From Bog-532 sp963732345 (GTDB lineage Bacteria; Actinomycetota; Actinomycetes; Streptosporangiales; Streptosporangiaceae): a stretch of 64,000 bases of DNA. Numbering within the stretch: the stretch's first letter is position 1; the number at the start of each line of letters is the position of its first letter. The notes under the pieces were generated by a model, which ran no database searches, was not told the origin of the DNA, and saw nothing but the letters and a program-made list of their open reading frames with translations. The stretch is from the NCBI GenBank assembly GCA_963732345.1, contig CAVSZI010000002.1, positions 62,001-126,000 on the forward strand. The letters are read 5' to 3'. Positions 16,699 through 24,416 of the stretch are shown here, one piece after another. Both the position numbers and the translations under genes were made by a program.

Positions 16699-17073
16699 AT
16701 GACCGTTACCCGTATCCCGTCCGAGATCGTGGCGGTGCCCGATTTCGTGACCATGACCGAGCCCGTCCCGGACAAGACGATGGCTGAGCTGGCTGTGGCC
16801 CTGGTGGCCATGTTCACCGAGGACGACAGCCTGCCCCAGCCCGGCTACCTGAACCTGTCGGTGACCGGCCAGGAGATCGACATGCAGTTCGGCACCACGC
16901 CGGACACGTTCCACGCCATGGCCTGCTGGGCCGAACGGTTCGGCGCCACCGTCACCGGTTCCCGGACCACCGATGTTCACGGCGAGCCTGCCGTGCGCTG
17001 CGAACTGCGGTTCGCCTACGCGGGTGTGGCCGTGAGGGCCTACGCCTACATCCACACGGCCAGCACCCGCTGA
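16699..17073 (+). CDS. Hypothetical AICE protein (124 aa)
   Basis: ATG 16699 follows ACAGGAG, so it is chosen over an in-frame ATG at 16678. The product MTVTRIPSEIVAVPDFVTMTEPVPDKTMAELAVALVAMF has a helix then a beta-rich part (GYLNLSVTGQEIDMQFGTTPDTFHAMACWAERFGATVTG) ending in VAVRAYAYIHTASTR. It has no motif I recognise. The leader motif TCCTCATCCCGT stands at 16661-16672, and a long hairpin follows the stop at 17085. Coding is supported by third-position GC and the ribosome site. Confidence 0.6.
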   Translation: MTVTRIPSEIVAVPDFVTMTEPVPDKTMAELAVALVAMFTEDDSLPQPGYLNLSVTGQEIDMQFGTTPDTFHAMACWAERFGATVTGSRTTDVHGEPAVRCELRFAYAGVAVRAYAYIHTASTR

Positions 17074-17084
17074 CCGGACCAGAT

Positions 17085-17119
17085 GCCGGGCCTGGGGGAT
17101 TGCCGTCCCCCAGCCCGGC
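17085..17119 (+). terminator. Intercistronic hairpin, copy 1
   Basis: GCCGGGC-(ct)-GGGGGA pairs with TCCCCC-(a)-GCCCGGC around a TTGCCG loop. It lies 12 bases after the stop at 17073 and just before a leader motif. The same 35-base hairpin recurs at 18166 with one base changed (A to G), in the same place between genes. It may be an attenuator or an mRNA-processing/stability element. Confidence 0.6.
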
Positions 17120-17172
17120 CCACCACACCAATCCTCATCCCGTGATCAGAACGACAAACAAGGAGAACCACC

Positions 17173-18156
17173 ATGCCCGCCAGCATCGAATCGATGTTCT
17201 CGGTCCGCCAGATGCCCTGGCACCGCGAAGGCACCATCTGCGATGACTACCCCGGCACGTGGGCGGATGCCCGCACCCTGGCCGGGCTCGACTGGGACCC
17301 GGTCACCGCCGACGTGTACGCGGTCACCGGCATCAACCCCGACGGCACCGAGCACTACGAGCCCGTCCCGGGCTGGAAAACCATCGCCCGCTCCGATAAC
17401 GGAGCCGTCCTGTCCATCAACAAGGACACCTACACCGTCATCGACCACAGCGAAATGGGCGAGATCGTCGAAGCGGTCCTGGCTCAGCCGAACGTCAAGT
17501 GGGAAACCGCGGGCGTGCTGGACGGCGGCCGGTCCGTGTGGTGCCTCGCACTGCTCGATGAGCCCATCACCCTGCCCGGCGATACCAGCCCGACCCTGCC
17601 CTACCTGGCCATCACCAACCGGCACGACGGCACCGCCGCCTGCGCCCTGCGGGCGACCGCCGTGCGGATCGTGTGCGCCAACACCTTCCGCGCCGCCGAA
17701 CTGGAAGGCGAACGCACCGGCACCACCTTCTCCTTCATCCACAAAGCCTCCTGGCGGAACCGCATCGACGAAGCCCGCCAGGCCGTCACCGGAGCCAAAG
17801 CCGAGATGCGCCGCTACCAGGAACTAGCCGCTGACCTGCTGGCCATCCCCATCACCACCAAGCAGCGTGAGCTGTTCATCACCGAGTTCATCCCCATGCC
17901 GCCCACTGGCCTGGTCACCGACCGGGTGGCCCGCAACGTGGAGGAAGCTCGCAAGGCGCTGCGGCTGCTGTTCGACTCCACCACCAACGCCCAGATCGCC
18001 GGGACCGCCTACGGGCTGGTCCAGGCATCGGGCGAATACCTCGATCACGTCCGCACCGCCCGGTCCTGGGAGACCCGGCTCAACCGCACCCTGATCCGCC
18101 CGGAACCGCTCAAGCACCGGGCCCTGTCCCTGGTCCGTGAAGTCATCACGGCCTAA
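17173..18156 (+). CDS. DUF932 family plasmid/phage protein
   Basis: A 327-aa protein of the DUF932 (phage/plasmid-like, TIGR03299) family, common on actinobacterial mobile elements and phages. Signature parts are MPWHREGTICDDYPGTWADA at the start, a central VWCLALLDEPITLPGD and CALRATAVRIVCANTFRAAE, and an EARKALRLLFDSTTNAQ helix near the C-terminus. The length is typical. Function is not established. Start ATG 17173 follows AAGGAG. It is framed by the two identical intercistronic hairpins at 17085 and 18166, so it may be an independently controlled message. Confidence 0.85.
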   Translation: MPASIESMFSVRQMPWHREGTICDDYPGTWADARTLAGLDWDPVTADVYAVTGINPDGTEHYEPVPGWKTIARSDNGAVLSINKDTYTVIDHSEMGEIVEAVLAQPNVKWETAGVLDGGRSVWCLALLDEPITLPGDTSPTLPYLAITNRHDGTAACALRATAVRIVCANTFRAAELEGERTGTTFSFIHKASWRNRIDEARQAVTGAKAEMRRYQELAADLLAIPITTKQRELFITEFIPMPPTGLVTDRVARNVEEARKALRLLFDSTTNAQIAGTAYGLVQASGEYLDHVRTARSWETRLNRTLIRPEPLKHRALSLVREVITA

Positions 18157-18165
18157 CACACAAAC

Positions 18166-18200
18166 GCCGGGCCTGGGGGATTGCCGTCCCCCGGCCCGGC
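18166..18200 (+). terminator. Intercistronic hairpin, copy 2
   Basis: The same hairpin as at 17085-17119, with TCCCCC-(g)-GCCCGGC on the right arm, 9 bases after the DUF932 stop and followed 11 bases later by the fourth leader motif. Confidence 0.6.
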
Positions 18201-18244
18201 CCACCAGTTGACCCTCATCCCGTTACAAACAAGGAGACAGTGGC

Positions 18245-18517
18245 ATGTCCGAGATTACCAGCGCGCCCACCGGCACGCACGAGCCGCGAACGGTGGTGTT
18301 CCGGCCCACCGCCAGCGACGGTCACCGGATCGTCTACCACGAGCCGATCTGCCCCGACTGCGGGTCCTTCGAGATCGTCCAGGACGAGATCGACACCGGC
18401 GACGGCATCAACGAACTCGGCCTCATCTGCGACGACTGCGGCACCGCCTGGCCGGTCGCCTGCGTCGTGGACTGGGACACCCCCGCACCCCAGGGGAGTG
18501 ACCATGCCCCGGCGTAA
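18245..18517 (+). CDS. Zinc-ribbon AICE protein (90 aa)
   Basis: Two CxxC knuckles, CPDCGSFEI near residue 36 and CDDCGTAWPV near residue 62, make a classical zinc ribbon. It starts at ATG 18245 after AAGGAG. The 26-residue spacing between the pairs fits a treble-clef or rubredoxin-like fold. The 3' end overlaps the next gene by 14 bases. Small zinc ribbons in this place are frequent in transfer operons, but no activity is known to me. Confidence 0.72.
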   Translation: MSEITSAPTGTHEPRTVVFRPTASDGHRIVYHEPICPDCGSFEIVQDEIDTGDGINELGLICDDCGTAWPVACVVDWDTPAPQGSDHAPA

Positions 18518-18713
18518 CCGCAAAGGCCGTGCCGTCCTGGACAGTGACCAGCTCGCCGCCGCGATCGGCGTCCAGGCCCCCAGCCTGACCGTCTCCAACG
18601 GCAAGTTCCCGTGCACCGGGTGCCGCAAGCGCGGCCACTGGAACGGCGGGTACTGCCCGCTCTGCGTGGGCCGGATCGTGATATCCGCCCGCCGCACCGT
18701 CCTGGGCCGGTGA
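18504..18713 (+). CDS. Small zinc-finger AICE protein (69 aa)
   Basis: ATG 18504 follows GGGGAG and begins inside the preceding gene. The protein MPRRNRKGRAVLDSDQLAAAIG... holds CTGCRKRGHWNGGYCPLC, a four-cysteine knuckle in which the pairs are 11 residues apart. The N-terminus is basic. It looks like a nucleic-acid-binding helper. It is followed after 3 bases by the membrane-protein gene, so they are co-translated. Confidence 0.68.
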   Translation: MPRRNRKGRAVLDSDQLAAAIGVQAPSLTVSNGKFPCTGCRKRGHWNGGYCPLCVGRIVISARRTVLGR

Positions 18714-18716
18714 GCC

Positions 18717-19325
18717 ATGGCCAAAAACAGCAACAGCAGCAACCGCAACCAGCGGAACAACCCCTACCTGATCGAGAGCTGGGCCGTCGGTTTCCACCGC
18801 AGCAAAGCAGGCATCGCCTGGCGGTGGCGCACCGAACTGGCCCTCTTTGCTGCCCTGCTCGCCGCCTACTTCCGGCTGGCTGCGGCCATCACCGCCCTGT
18901 GGGCGCTCATTACCCTCACCGCCCTCATCACGGCGGCGCTGCTCCTCCCGCCCTCGCGGGGGTTCCTCAAGCGCCGCGCCTGGTGCCTGATCTCCCGGCA
19001 CCGCCTCCAGCGGGTCTGCTACGAGGGACGGCTGCACACTCGCGCCGGACGGCTCCCGCTGATCCTGTGGATCCGGCCGACCAAGGTCGGCGAACGCGCC
19101 CACATCCTGTGCCGCGCGGGGATCTGCGCCGATGACTTCGACACCTACCGGGCAGAGATCGGCGCAGGCTGCTACGCCCGCGAAGCCCGCGTCATCCGCA
19201 ACAAGAAGTACTCGCACTTCGTGACCATCGACATCATCCGCCACGACCCGCTGACCGCCGACGTCATCATCCCCTCGCGGATCATCCCCCCGGACCCGGC
19301 CCGGATAAAGGAGCCGGTGTCATGA
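18717..19325 (+). CDS. Membrane protein of the transfer operon (202 aa)
   Basis: The N-terminus is polar (NSNSSNRNQRNN) and is followed by two hydrophobic segments at about residues 42-60 and 62-80 (LALFAALLAAYFRLAAAITALWALITLTALITAALLL). The remaining 120 residues are cytoplasmic in appearance with VTIDIIRHDPLTADVIIPSR at the end. In AICEs a small membrane protein preceding the FtsK-like ATPase probably supplies the membrane anchor that the short ATPase here lacks. That pairing is inference. It overlaps the next gene by ATGA. Confidence 0.65.
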   Translation: MAKNSNSSNRNQRNNPYLIESWAVGFHRSKAGIAWRWRTELALFAALLAAYFRLAAAITALWALITLTALITAALLLPPSRGFLKRRAWCLISRHRLQRVCYEGRLHTRAGRLPLILWIRPTKVGERAHILCRAGICADDFDTYRAEIGAGCYAREARVIRNKKYSHFVTIDIIRHDPLTADVIIPSRIIPPDPARIKEPVS

Positions 19326-19657
19326 CCGCCCGCCCTGACCCCATGCTCCAGCCAGCGGTCAAGCTGACCAGCCAGCTCACCCGGGGCGACCACATCACCC
19401 TCGACGGGCTCGGCGGCTTCGCCGTCACCCACGCCCAGCCGTTCGGCACCAAGGCACTGATCCGCCTCGGCTGGGAGAACCTCGCCGTCATCACCGCACG
19501 CGACACCCGCTGGCAGGCCATCACCCTGGGTTCCCCGGTCTACCTGCACGGCTACCAGCCATGTGGTGAATGCGACGGCAAAGGCATCATCTTCGGCACC
19601 CCAGACCAGCCGCACCCGGTCTGGGACGGCCAGCGCAACCGCTGGGTCACCCCCTAA
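19322..19657 (+). CDS. Hypothetical AICE protein with CGECDGKG motif (111 aa)
   Basis: A beta-rich protein (DHITLDGLGGFAVTHAQPFGTKALIRLGWENLAVITA) ending in a DnaJ-like knuckle CGECDGKGIIFG. Only a single CxxCxGxG unit exists, so it is not a DnaJ. The ATG overlaps the preceding stop by four bases. It lies directly before the FtsK-type ATPase. I do not recognise a family function. Confidence 0.6.
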   Translation: MTARPDPMLQPAVKLTSQLTRGDHITLDGLGGFAVTHAQPFGTKALIRLGWENLAVITARDTRWQAITLGSPVYLHGYQPCGECDGKGIIFGTPDQPHPVWDGQRNRWVTP

Positions 19658-19731
19658 CCCAGCCACCCAGGGCAGGCCCCGGTACCACCGGGGCCTGCCT
19701 CCACTCACCTTCTGAAGGGAGGCACCCCCTC

Positions 19732-20538
19732 ATGACCATCTATCCCGGCGCGTTCCCGTTCTCCATGTTCGACCCCGTGCACCTGGGCATCGACGAGAAC
19801 GGCGAGCACGTCTACGTCGACCTCGCCGAACGGAACATGCTGCTTGGCGGCGAACCCGGCGCAGGCAAGTCCTCCGGGCTGAACCTGATCACCGCGCACG
19901 GCGCGCTGGCCTATGACTGCAAGCTCATCCTGGTCGACGGCAAGCAGGTCGAGCTCGGCCCGTGGCGGCACTGCGCCGACATGTTCATCGGCCCCAGTAT
20001 CAAAGACGCCATCGAGGCGTTCGAGTCCTTCCAGGCCACCATGGACGCCCGGTACCAGACCTTGCTGGCCACCGGCCGCCGCAAGATCGTCCGCGACTCC
20101 GGCGAGCACGTCTATTTGATCGTCATCGACGAGTACGCCTACTTCTCCGCCACCGTCGGCACCAAAGCCGACCGGGAGAAGTTCGCCGCCCTCACCCGCG
20201 ACCTGGTAGCCCGCGGCCGCGCGGCCGGGGTGATCATCATCCTGGCCACCCAGCGGCCCTCCCACCAGGTCATCGACCCGTCCATGCGGGACCTGTTCGG
20301 CTACCGGTGGGCGTTCCGCTGCACCACCGATTCCAGCTCCGACGTGGTCCTCGGCCAGGGCTGGGCCAACGAAGGCTACACCGCCGCCGACATCGACCCC
20401 CTCGCCCGGGGGGTCGGCTACCTGCTGTCGGAGACCGGCGTCCCCCGCCGGATCAAGTCCGCCTACCTCACCGACGAGGACGTGGCCTACCTCGCCACCT
20501 ACGCCGCGAGGCTGCGGCACGGGACGGAGGCAGCATGA
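19732..20538 (+). CDS. FtsK/SpoIIIE-type DNA-transfer ATPase of the AICE
   Basis: A 268-aa P-loop ATPase with Walker A GGEPGAGKSSG near residues 38-48 and Walker B YLIVIDEYAYF near 126-136, followed by ARGRAAGVIIILATQRPSHQVI, the FtsK/TraB sensor segment. ATG 19732 follows GAAGGGAGG; an in-frame start further upstream is rejected because it would run through intergenic sequence. It lacks transmembrane helices and is shorter than pSAM2 TraSA, so the membrane protein at 18717 may be its anchor. Such ATPases pump double-stranded element DNA between mycelia. The next gene overlaps it by four bases. Confidence 0.88.
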   Translation: MTIYPGAFPFSMFDPVHLGIDENGEHVYVDLAERNMLLGGEPGAGKSSGLNLITAHGALAYDCKLILVDGKQVELGPWRHCADMFIGPSIKDAIEAFESFQATMDARYQTLLATGRRKIVRDSGEHVYLIVIDEYAYFSATVGTKADREKFAALTRDLVARGRAAGVIIILATQRPSHQVIDPSMRDLFGYRWAFRCTTDSSSDVVLGQGWANEGYTAADIDPLARGVGYLLSETGVPRRIKSAYLTDEDVAYLATYAARLRHGTEAA

Positions 20539-20885
20539 GCCACCCACCCGTCCTGGCCCCCTACCGGGACTCATCACCAGCGGCCCATCTCCAGCGGCCG
20601 GACAGCGTCAACGACCGCTTGACACCCAACCGGGCACGGCGGTCGGTCGACAACGACGAGTACGCCAGCTTCGCCCGCCGCGTCCTGCGCGCCTACGCCC
20701 GCCGGGTCGCCGTCGGCGACATCGACGCCCTGACCGCCATGACCGATCTCGCCGCCGAGATCGACACGGCCATCGGCCAGGCCGTCACCGGCCTGCGCGC
20801 CTTCGGCTACTCCTGGGCCGAGATCGGCACCAGGCTCGGCATCACCCGCCAGGCCGCCCAGCAACGCTGGGGCCACCCAGCATGA
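20535..20885 (+). CDS. Sigma-70-region-4-like helix-turn-helix protein (116 aa)
   Basis: ATG 20535 overlaps the stop of the ATPase gene. The C-terminal helix-turn-helix, LRAFGYSWAEIGTRLGITRQAAQQRWG, is of the sigma region 4 type. The middle part (RVLRAYARRVAVGDIDALTAMTDLAAEIDTAIGQAV) is helical. Proteins like this are common just before Rep in Streptomyces integrative elements and probably regulate the replication genes. The stop overlaps the Rep start by four bases. Confidence 0.75.
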   Translation: MSHPPVLAPYRDSSPAAHLQRPDSVNDRLTPNRARRSVDNDEYASFARRVLRAYARRVAVGDIDALTAMTDLAAEIDTAIGQAVTGLRAFGYSWAEIGTRLGITRQAAQQRWGHPA

Positions 20886-22414
20886 CCACCATGGCCGCGA
20901 CCGCCGCCCTCAGCCCCGGACCGTTCGACGGCCCGGGGCAGGGGGCGACCGCCGACGACACCACCACGGAGACCATCACCTGGGACGACTTCAAAGCCTG
21001 GGAACGCCAGCTCGCCACCACCGGCAACTGCTCCCACCCCATCCGGCTGACCGGCCGCATCGACGCCATCGACCTGATCACGGGGGAAACCAAGCCGGTC
21101 TATGACACCGCCGCCGATCCCGGGGGAGTGCTGCACGTCGCGTGCGGGAACCGCCGCGAGTCCGTCTGCCCGGCCTGCTCAGCCGTCTACAAGCGCGACG
21201 CTCGGCAGCTCGTCCGTGCTGGGCTCGCAGGCGGTAAGGGCGTGCCCGAGACGATCACTGGCCATCCGTGCGTGTTCGCCACCTTGACCGCGCCCTCGTT
21301 CGGGCCGGTCCACTCCCGCCGGATGCGCGGCAAGACCGTCTTGCCTTGTCGCCCCCGCCGCGACGCGCACGCCCGCCGCTGCCCCCACGGCCGGGACATT
21401 TCCTGCTCGACCCGGCACGTCGAGGACGATCCCAGGCTCGGGCAGCCGATGTGCGGCGACTGCTACGATTACGAGGCCGCCGTGCTGTTCAACACTCATG
21501 CTGGGGCTCTGTGGCGCCGGTTTACTACCTACCTGCCCCGCCAGCTGGCCGGCCTCGCTGGCGTCACGCAGAAGGCGCTGCGCTCGGTGCTGCGCATCCG
21601 CTACGTCAAGGTCGGCGAATACCAGGCGCGCGGCGTCGTCCACTTTCACGCCGTCATCCGCCTGGATGCCCCCGGTCAGGACTACCAGCCGCCGCCCCCC
21701 CAGTACACCGCCGACCTGCTATGCGACGCCATCCGCCAGGCCACCGCCGCCATCAGCTTGACCGTCACCACCGGCCCGGCAAGCCCGGCCGTCCGGCTCA
21801 CCTTCGGCGCGCCGCAGGGCACCGACGCCCGGCCCATCCGCCACGGCGGCGACCTGCCCGGCACGGGGCAGGCCCTGTCCGCCCCGGCCGTGGCCAACTA
21901 CATCGCCAAGTACGCCACCAAGACCCTGACCGTGCCTGGTGTGCCGGACAAGCGCATCCGCGCCGCGTTTGACTTTCAATCCTTGCGCTGCTCGGCTCAC
22001 TACCAGCGGATGATCACCACCGCCTGGCGGCTCGGCCACCGCACCGCGACGGGCGATCCGCGGTTGCGCCGCTGGGCGCACATGCTCGGCTACGGGGGCC
22101 AGTTCCTCACCAAATCCCGCCGCTACTCTGTCACCTTCGGCCAGCTCCGCGTTGCCCGCACGGCTCACCGCCGCGCGCAGCGTCACCCCGGCGGCGAGCG
22201 TGACCCGTGGGGTCGTCCGTTCGATGAGGCTGTCGTTCTGGTCGTTAAGACCTGGGCCTATGCCGGAACCGGCTATACCGCCGCCCCCGGCGCTGAGCTG
22301 GCCGCCGCATCCGCCGCCCGTGCCCGCGAGCACCACGCCAGGCCGACGCTGCCGCATGATCCAGCGTCAACGGTTGCTTCATACCTGCTTGATCGACCAG
22401 AGGAGAAGCGATAG
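20882..22414 (+). CDS. Rolling-circle replication initiator of the second AICE (RepSA-like)
   Basis: A 510-aa Rep. The HUH pair is in GVVHFHAVIRLD near residue 253. The presumed catalytic tyrosine is in ANYIAKYATKTL near residue 340. Cysteine clusters (CGNRRESVCPACSAVYKRDAR, CGDCYDYEAAV) probably bind zinc. Length and motif order equal those of the first element's Rep at 9221, but the proteins are far apart in sequence, so each belongs to its own plasmid lineage. Start ATG 20882 overlaps the preceding stop. Rep would work after excision, before transfer. Confidence 0.88.
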   Translation: MTTMAATAALSPGPFDGPGQGATADDTTTETITWDDFKAWERQLATTGNCSHPIRLTGRIDAIDLITGETKPVYDTAADPGGVLHVACGNRRESVCPACSAVYKRDARQLVRAGLAGGKGVPETITGHPCVFATLTAPSFGPVHSRRMRGKTVLPCRPRRDAHARRCPHGRDISCSTRHVEDDPRLGQPMCGDCYDYEAAVLFNTHAGALWRRFTTYLPRQLAGLAGVTQKALRSVLRIRYVKVGEYQARGVVHFHAVIRLDAPGQDYQPPPPQYTADLLCDAIRQATAAISLTVTTGPASPAVRLTFGAPQGTDARPIRHGGDLPGTGQALSAPAVANYIAKYATKTLTVPGVPDKRIRAAFDFQSLRCSAHYQRMITTAWRLGHRTATGDPRLRRWAHMLGYGGQFLTKSRRYSVTFGQLRVARTAHRRAQRHPGGERDPWGRPFDEAVVLVVKTWAYAGTGYTAAPGAELAAASAARAREHHARPTLPHDPASTVASYLLDRPEEKR

Positions 22415-22418
22415 GCAC

Positions 22419-22637
22419 ATGAAATCCGTTTACGACCGCCTGCTGACCTGTGACGAGGCAGCGGAGATGCTCAATACGAAGCCGCGTTTCATCCGGCGGC
22501 TGATTGACGAGCGGCGGATTCGGTTCACCCGGGTAGGCAGGCACGTACGCATCCCTGAATCGGCTATCCGGGAATTCATTGGCGGCGGTATGGTCCAGCC
22601 TGTCATCCGGGCTCGTTCCATGCGGAAGGCTGCCTGA
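22419..22637 (+). CDS. xis: Excisionase (Xis) of the second AICE
   Basis: A 72-aa protein, MKSVYDRLLTCDEAAEMLNTKPRF..., with an excisionase-type helix-turn-helix (LLTCDEAAEML to RRLIDERRIRFTRVGRHVRIPESAIREFI). This is the DNA-bending partner of the integrase. Start ATG 22419 lies 4 bases past the Rep stop; AGGAG is at 22401. The stop shares a base with the int ATG (TGATG), so Xis and Int are coupled. Size is typical. Confidence 0.87.
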   Translation: MKSVYDRLLTCDEAAEMLNTKPRFIRRLIDERRIRFTRVGRHVRIPESAIREFIGGGMVQPVIRARSMRKAA

Positions 22638-23794
22638 TGGCCGTCAAACGGCGCTTTGGCCGTGTACGCAAGCTGCCATCCGGCCGTTGGCAAGCCCGCT
22701 ACAAGGGACCTGACGGCATCGACCGGCCCGCACCACGCACCTTCGCCACCAAGCGTGACGCTGAAATCTGGCTCATCCATACCGAAGCCGACATCCTGAA
22801 CGATCAATGGTTTGATCCGGACCTCGGCCGGGCCACCTTCGGTGATTACGCCCGGTCCTGGATCGATGAGCGTCCGGCCCTGCGCCCCAAGACGCTCCAG
22901 CTCTACCGCTACCTGCTGCGACAGCATGTCAATCCCGCCTTCGAGGCAAAGCCGATCGCATCCATTCGGGAACCACACGTACGGCGCTGGCGGAAGCAGC
23001 TACTCGACGCCGCGACAAGCGAAGTCACCGTGGCCAAGGCTTACCGGCTGTTCAAGGCGATCCTGACCACCGCCGCCGACGACGGCATGATCCGGCGCAA
23101 CCCCTGCCGCATTAAGGGGGCAAGTCAGGAGAAGTCACCGGAGCGACCCGTGCTCACCATTGCCCAGGTGTACGCGCTGGCCGAGGTGATCGGCCAGCGT
23201 TACCGAGCCATGGTTCTTCTGACGGTGTTCGCCAGCCTTCGCTGGGGTGAGCTGGCCGCCCTCCGGCGCTGTGACATCGACCTGGATGCCGGGACGGTGC
23301 GAATCACCCGTCAGCTCACCGAGGTAAACGGCGCGTTGTCGTTCAGTCCACCGAAGACAGCCGCTGGGCTTCGTATAGTGATCATCCCGGCCGTGATCGT
23401 GCCCGACCTGACCTGGCACATCGGCCGGTTCGCCGCCTCTGATGATGACAGCTTGATCTTCACCAGCCCGGACGGGTTGCCACTGCGGCACAGCAACTTC
23501 CGTCGCCGGGTCTGGTTGCCCGCGCTCACGTCCGCCAGGCTGCCACCGATTCACTTTCATGATCTTCGTCATACCGGCAACGACCTGGCTGCGGACACGG
23601 GTGCAAGCTTGCGGGAGCTGATGGACCGGATGGGGCATTCAACCAGCCGCGCGGCCATGGTTTACCTGCATAGCAAGGATGAACGGCAGCAGGCCATAGC
23701 CGACGCGATCAGCAAGCGCACCGACAAGGAGCTACGGCAAAACATGCCTCGATCGGGCACGCAACGGGCACGCAAGCCCAACGAGGCGTCATGA
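22637..23794 (+). CDS. int: Tyrosine integrase of the second AICE
   Basis: A 385-aa integrase with Arg in ASLRWGELAAL (about residue 201), HFHDLRHTGNDL (about 307), His in MGHSTSRAA and Tyr in MVYLHSKDE (about 345), so the R-H-R-H-Y set is complete. An N-terminal AP2-like arm-binding domain (GRWQARYKGPDGIDRPAPRTF) precedes a SAM-like domain. It is homologous over its whole length to the first integrase and uses the same tRNA-Arg(TCT), whose gene begins 53 bases after its stop in the opposite direction. Confidence 0.94.
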   Translation: MAVKRRFGRVRKLPSGRWQARYKGPDGIDRPAPRTFATKRDAEIWLIHTEADILNDQWFDPDLGRATFGDYARSWIDERPALRPKTLQLYRYLLRQHVNPAFEAKPIASIREPHVRRWRKQLLDAATSEVTVAKAYRLFKAILTTAADDGMIRRNPCRIKGASQEKSPERPVLTIAQVYALAEVIGQRYRAMVLLTVFASLRWGELAALRRCDIDLDAGTVRITRQLTEVNGALSFSPPKTAAGLRIVIIPAVIVPDLTWHIGRFAASDDDSLIFTSPDGLPLRHSNFRRRVWLPALTSARLPPIHFHDLRHTGNDLAADTGASLRELMDRMGHSTSRAAMVYLHSKDERQQAIADAISKRTDKELRQNMPRSGTQRARKPNEAS

Positions 23795-23846
23795 AGATCA
23801 AGTCAAGGGGCGTGAAATCCAGCTCTGACCTGCTGATACGTCGGTG

Positions 23847-23920
23847 CGCGCCCGGCAGGACTCGAACCTGCGACCGGCTGCTTAGAAGGCAGCTGCTCTA
23901 TCCGACTGAGCTACGGGCGC
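23847..23920 (-). tRNA. tRNA-Arg(TCT)
   Basis: A 74-base cloverleaf on the minus strand: acceptor GCGCCCG/CGGGCGC, a D-arm (AGCTCAGTCGGATAGAGC), an anticodon stem GCTGC/GCAGC with loop CTTCTAA (anticodon TCT), a T-arm GCAGG-TTCGAGT-CCTGC and discriminator G. CCA is not encoded. It reads AGA codons. Its 3' half is the integration target of both AICEs, and insertion has rebuilt the intact gene. Confidence 0.95.
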
Positions 23921-24416
23921 CCGGCACAACATTGTGCATGCCAAAGGTCACGTGTCGGCCACAGGCAGGTTGGTTATCCGTCGCGGCTGCAGGGCCCACC
24001 AGCCTCTGCCGGAAGGGACACCCCGGCCGCCGCACCAGCGCACTCCTGGCCAGGGCACGACCCAGACGCTATCCAGCGTGCCCGGCGAATTCCAGTATCT
24101 TATGCTCCCGCACCTGGCCCAAACCGGCGGAAAACTCCGCCGCGCACGCCGGGCAGCCCAGTAGGAGCAACCATAGCCCGCACCGGCAATTCATTTCGGG
24201 CAAGGAATACCCTCGTGCCGATGTCCCTAATCCGGTGCCTCACTGCGGGCAAACAGTCACATGATCAAAAAGCCGCCCCCCGAGCAGCCGAAGTTGCCCA
24301 TGTGATTGCTGTAATCGATACTGTCTATAGTTACCGTCATCGGATGATAAAGGGATTGCAACACCCCGTAGGGATGGCTAGCTACTCCGGGCGGTAACGG
24401 ATTATCGTCACTTTCT
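23921..24416. other. Intergenic region right of the tRNA, no gene seen
   Basis: About 500 bases between the tRNA and the APH-like gene. No open frame looks coding. AT-richer tracts near 24305-24350 (ATCGATACTGTCTATAGTTA) could hold the promoter of the 24417 gene. Confidence 0.4.

Larger units (their letters stand above)
16453..18223 (+). repeat. Four-copy leader motif (T)CCTCATCCCGT before AICE genes
   Basis: The 11-base core CCTCATCCCGT occurs at 16454-16464, 16662-16672, 17133-17143 and 18213-18223. Each copy is 15-30 bases upstream of a start codon and just before its purine-rich ribosome site. The flanking bases differ, so the motif itself seems selected. It could be a protein or antisense-RNA binding site shared by four mRNAs of the operon. 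Confidence 0.6.
12294..23888. mobile_element. Complete-looking AICE (pSAM2-like) inserted at tRNA-Arg(TCT), about 11.6 kb
   Basis: The element is bounded by a 43-bp direct repeat (12294-12336 and 23846-23888, one mismatch), the second copy lying in the intact tRNA. Inside are cargo and repressor genes on the minus strand (12826-15943), then a long rightward set: small AICE proteins, DUF932, a membrane protein, an FtsK-type transfer ATPase, a sigma-like HTH protein, Rep, Xis and Int. Element size, gene order and int next to the tRNA all match actinomycete integrative and conjugative elements. No relaxase is present, as expected for elements that move double-stranded DNA with an FtsK-like pump. 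Everything needed for excision, replication and transfer looks intact. Confidence 0.88.
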
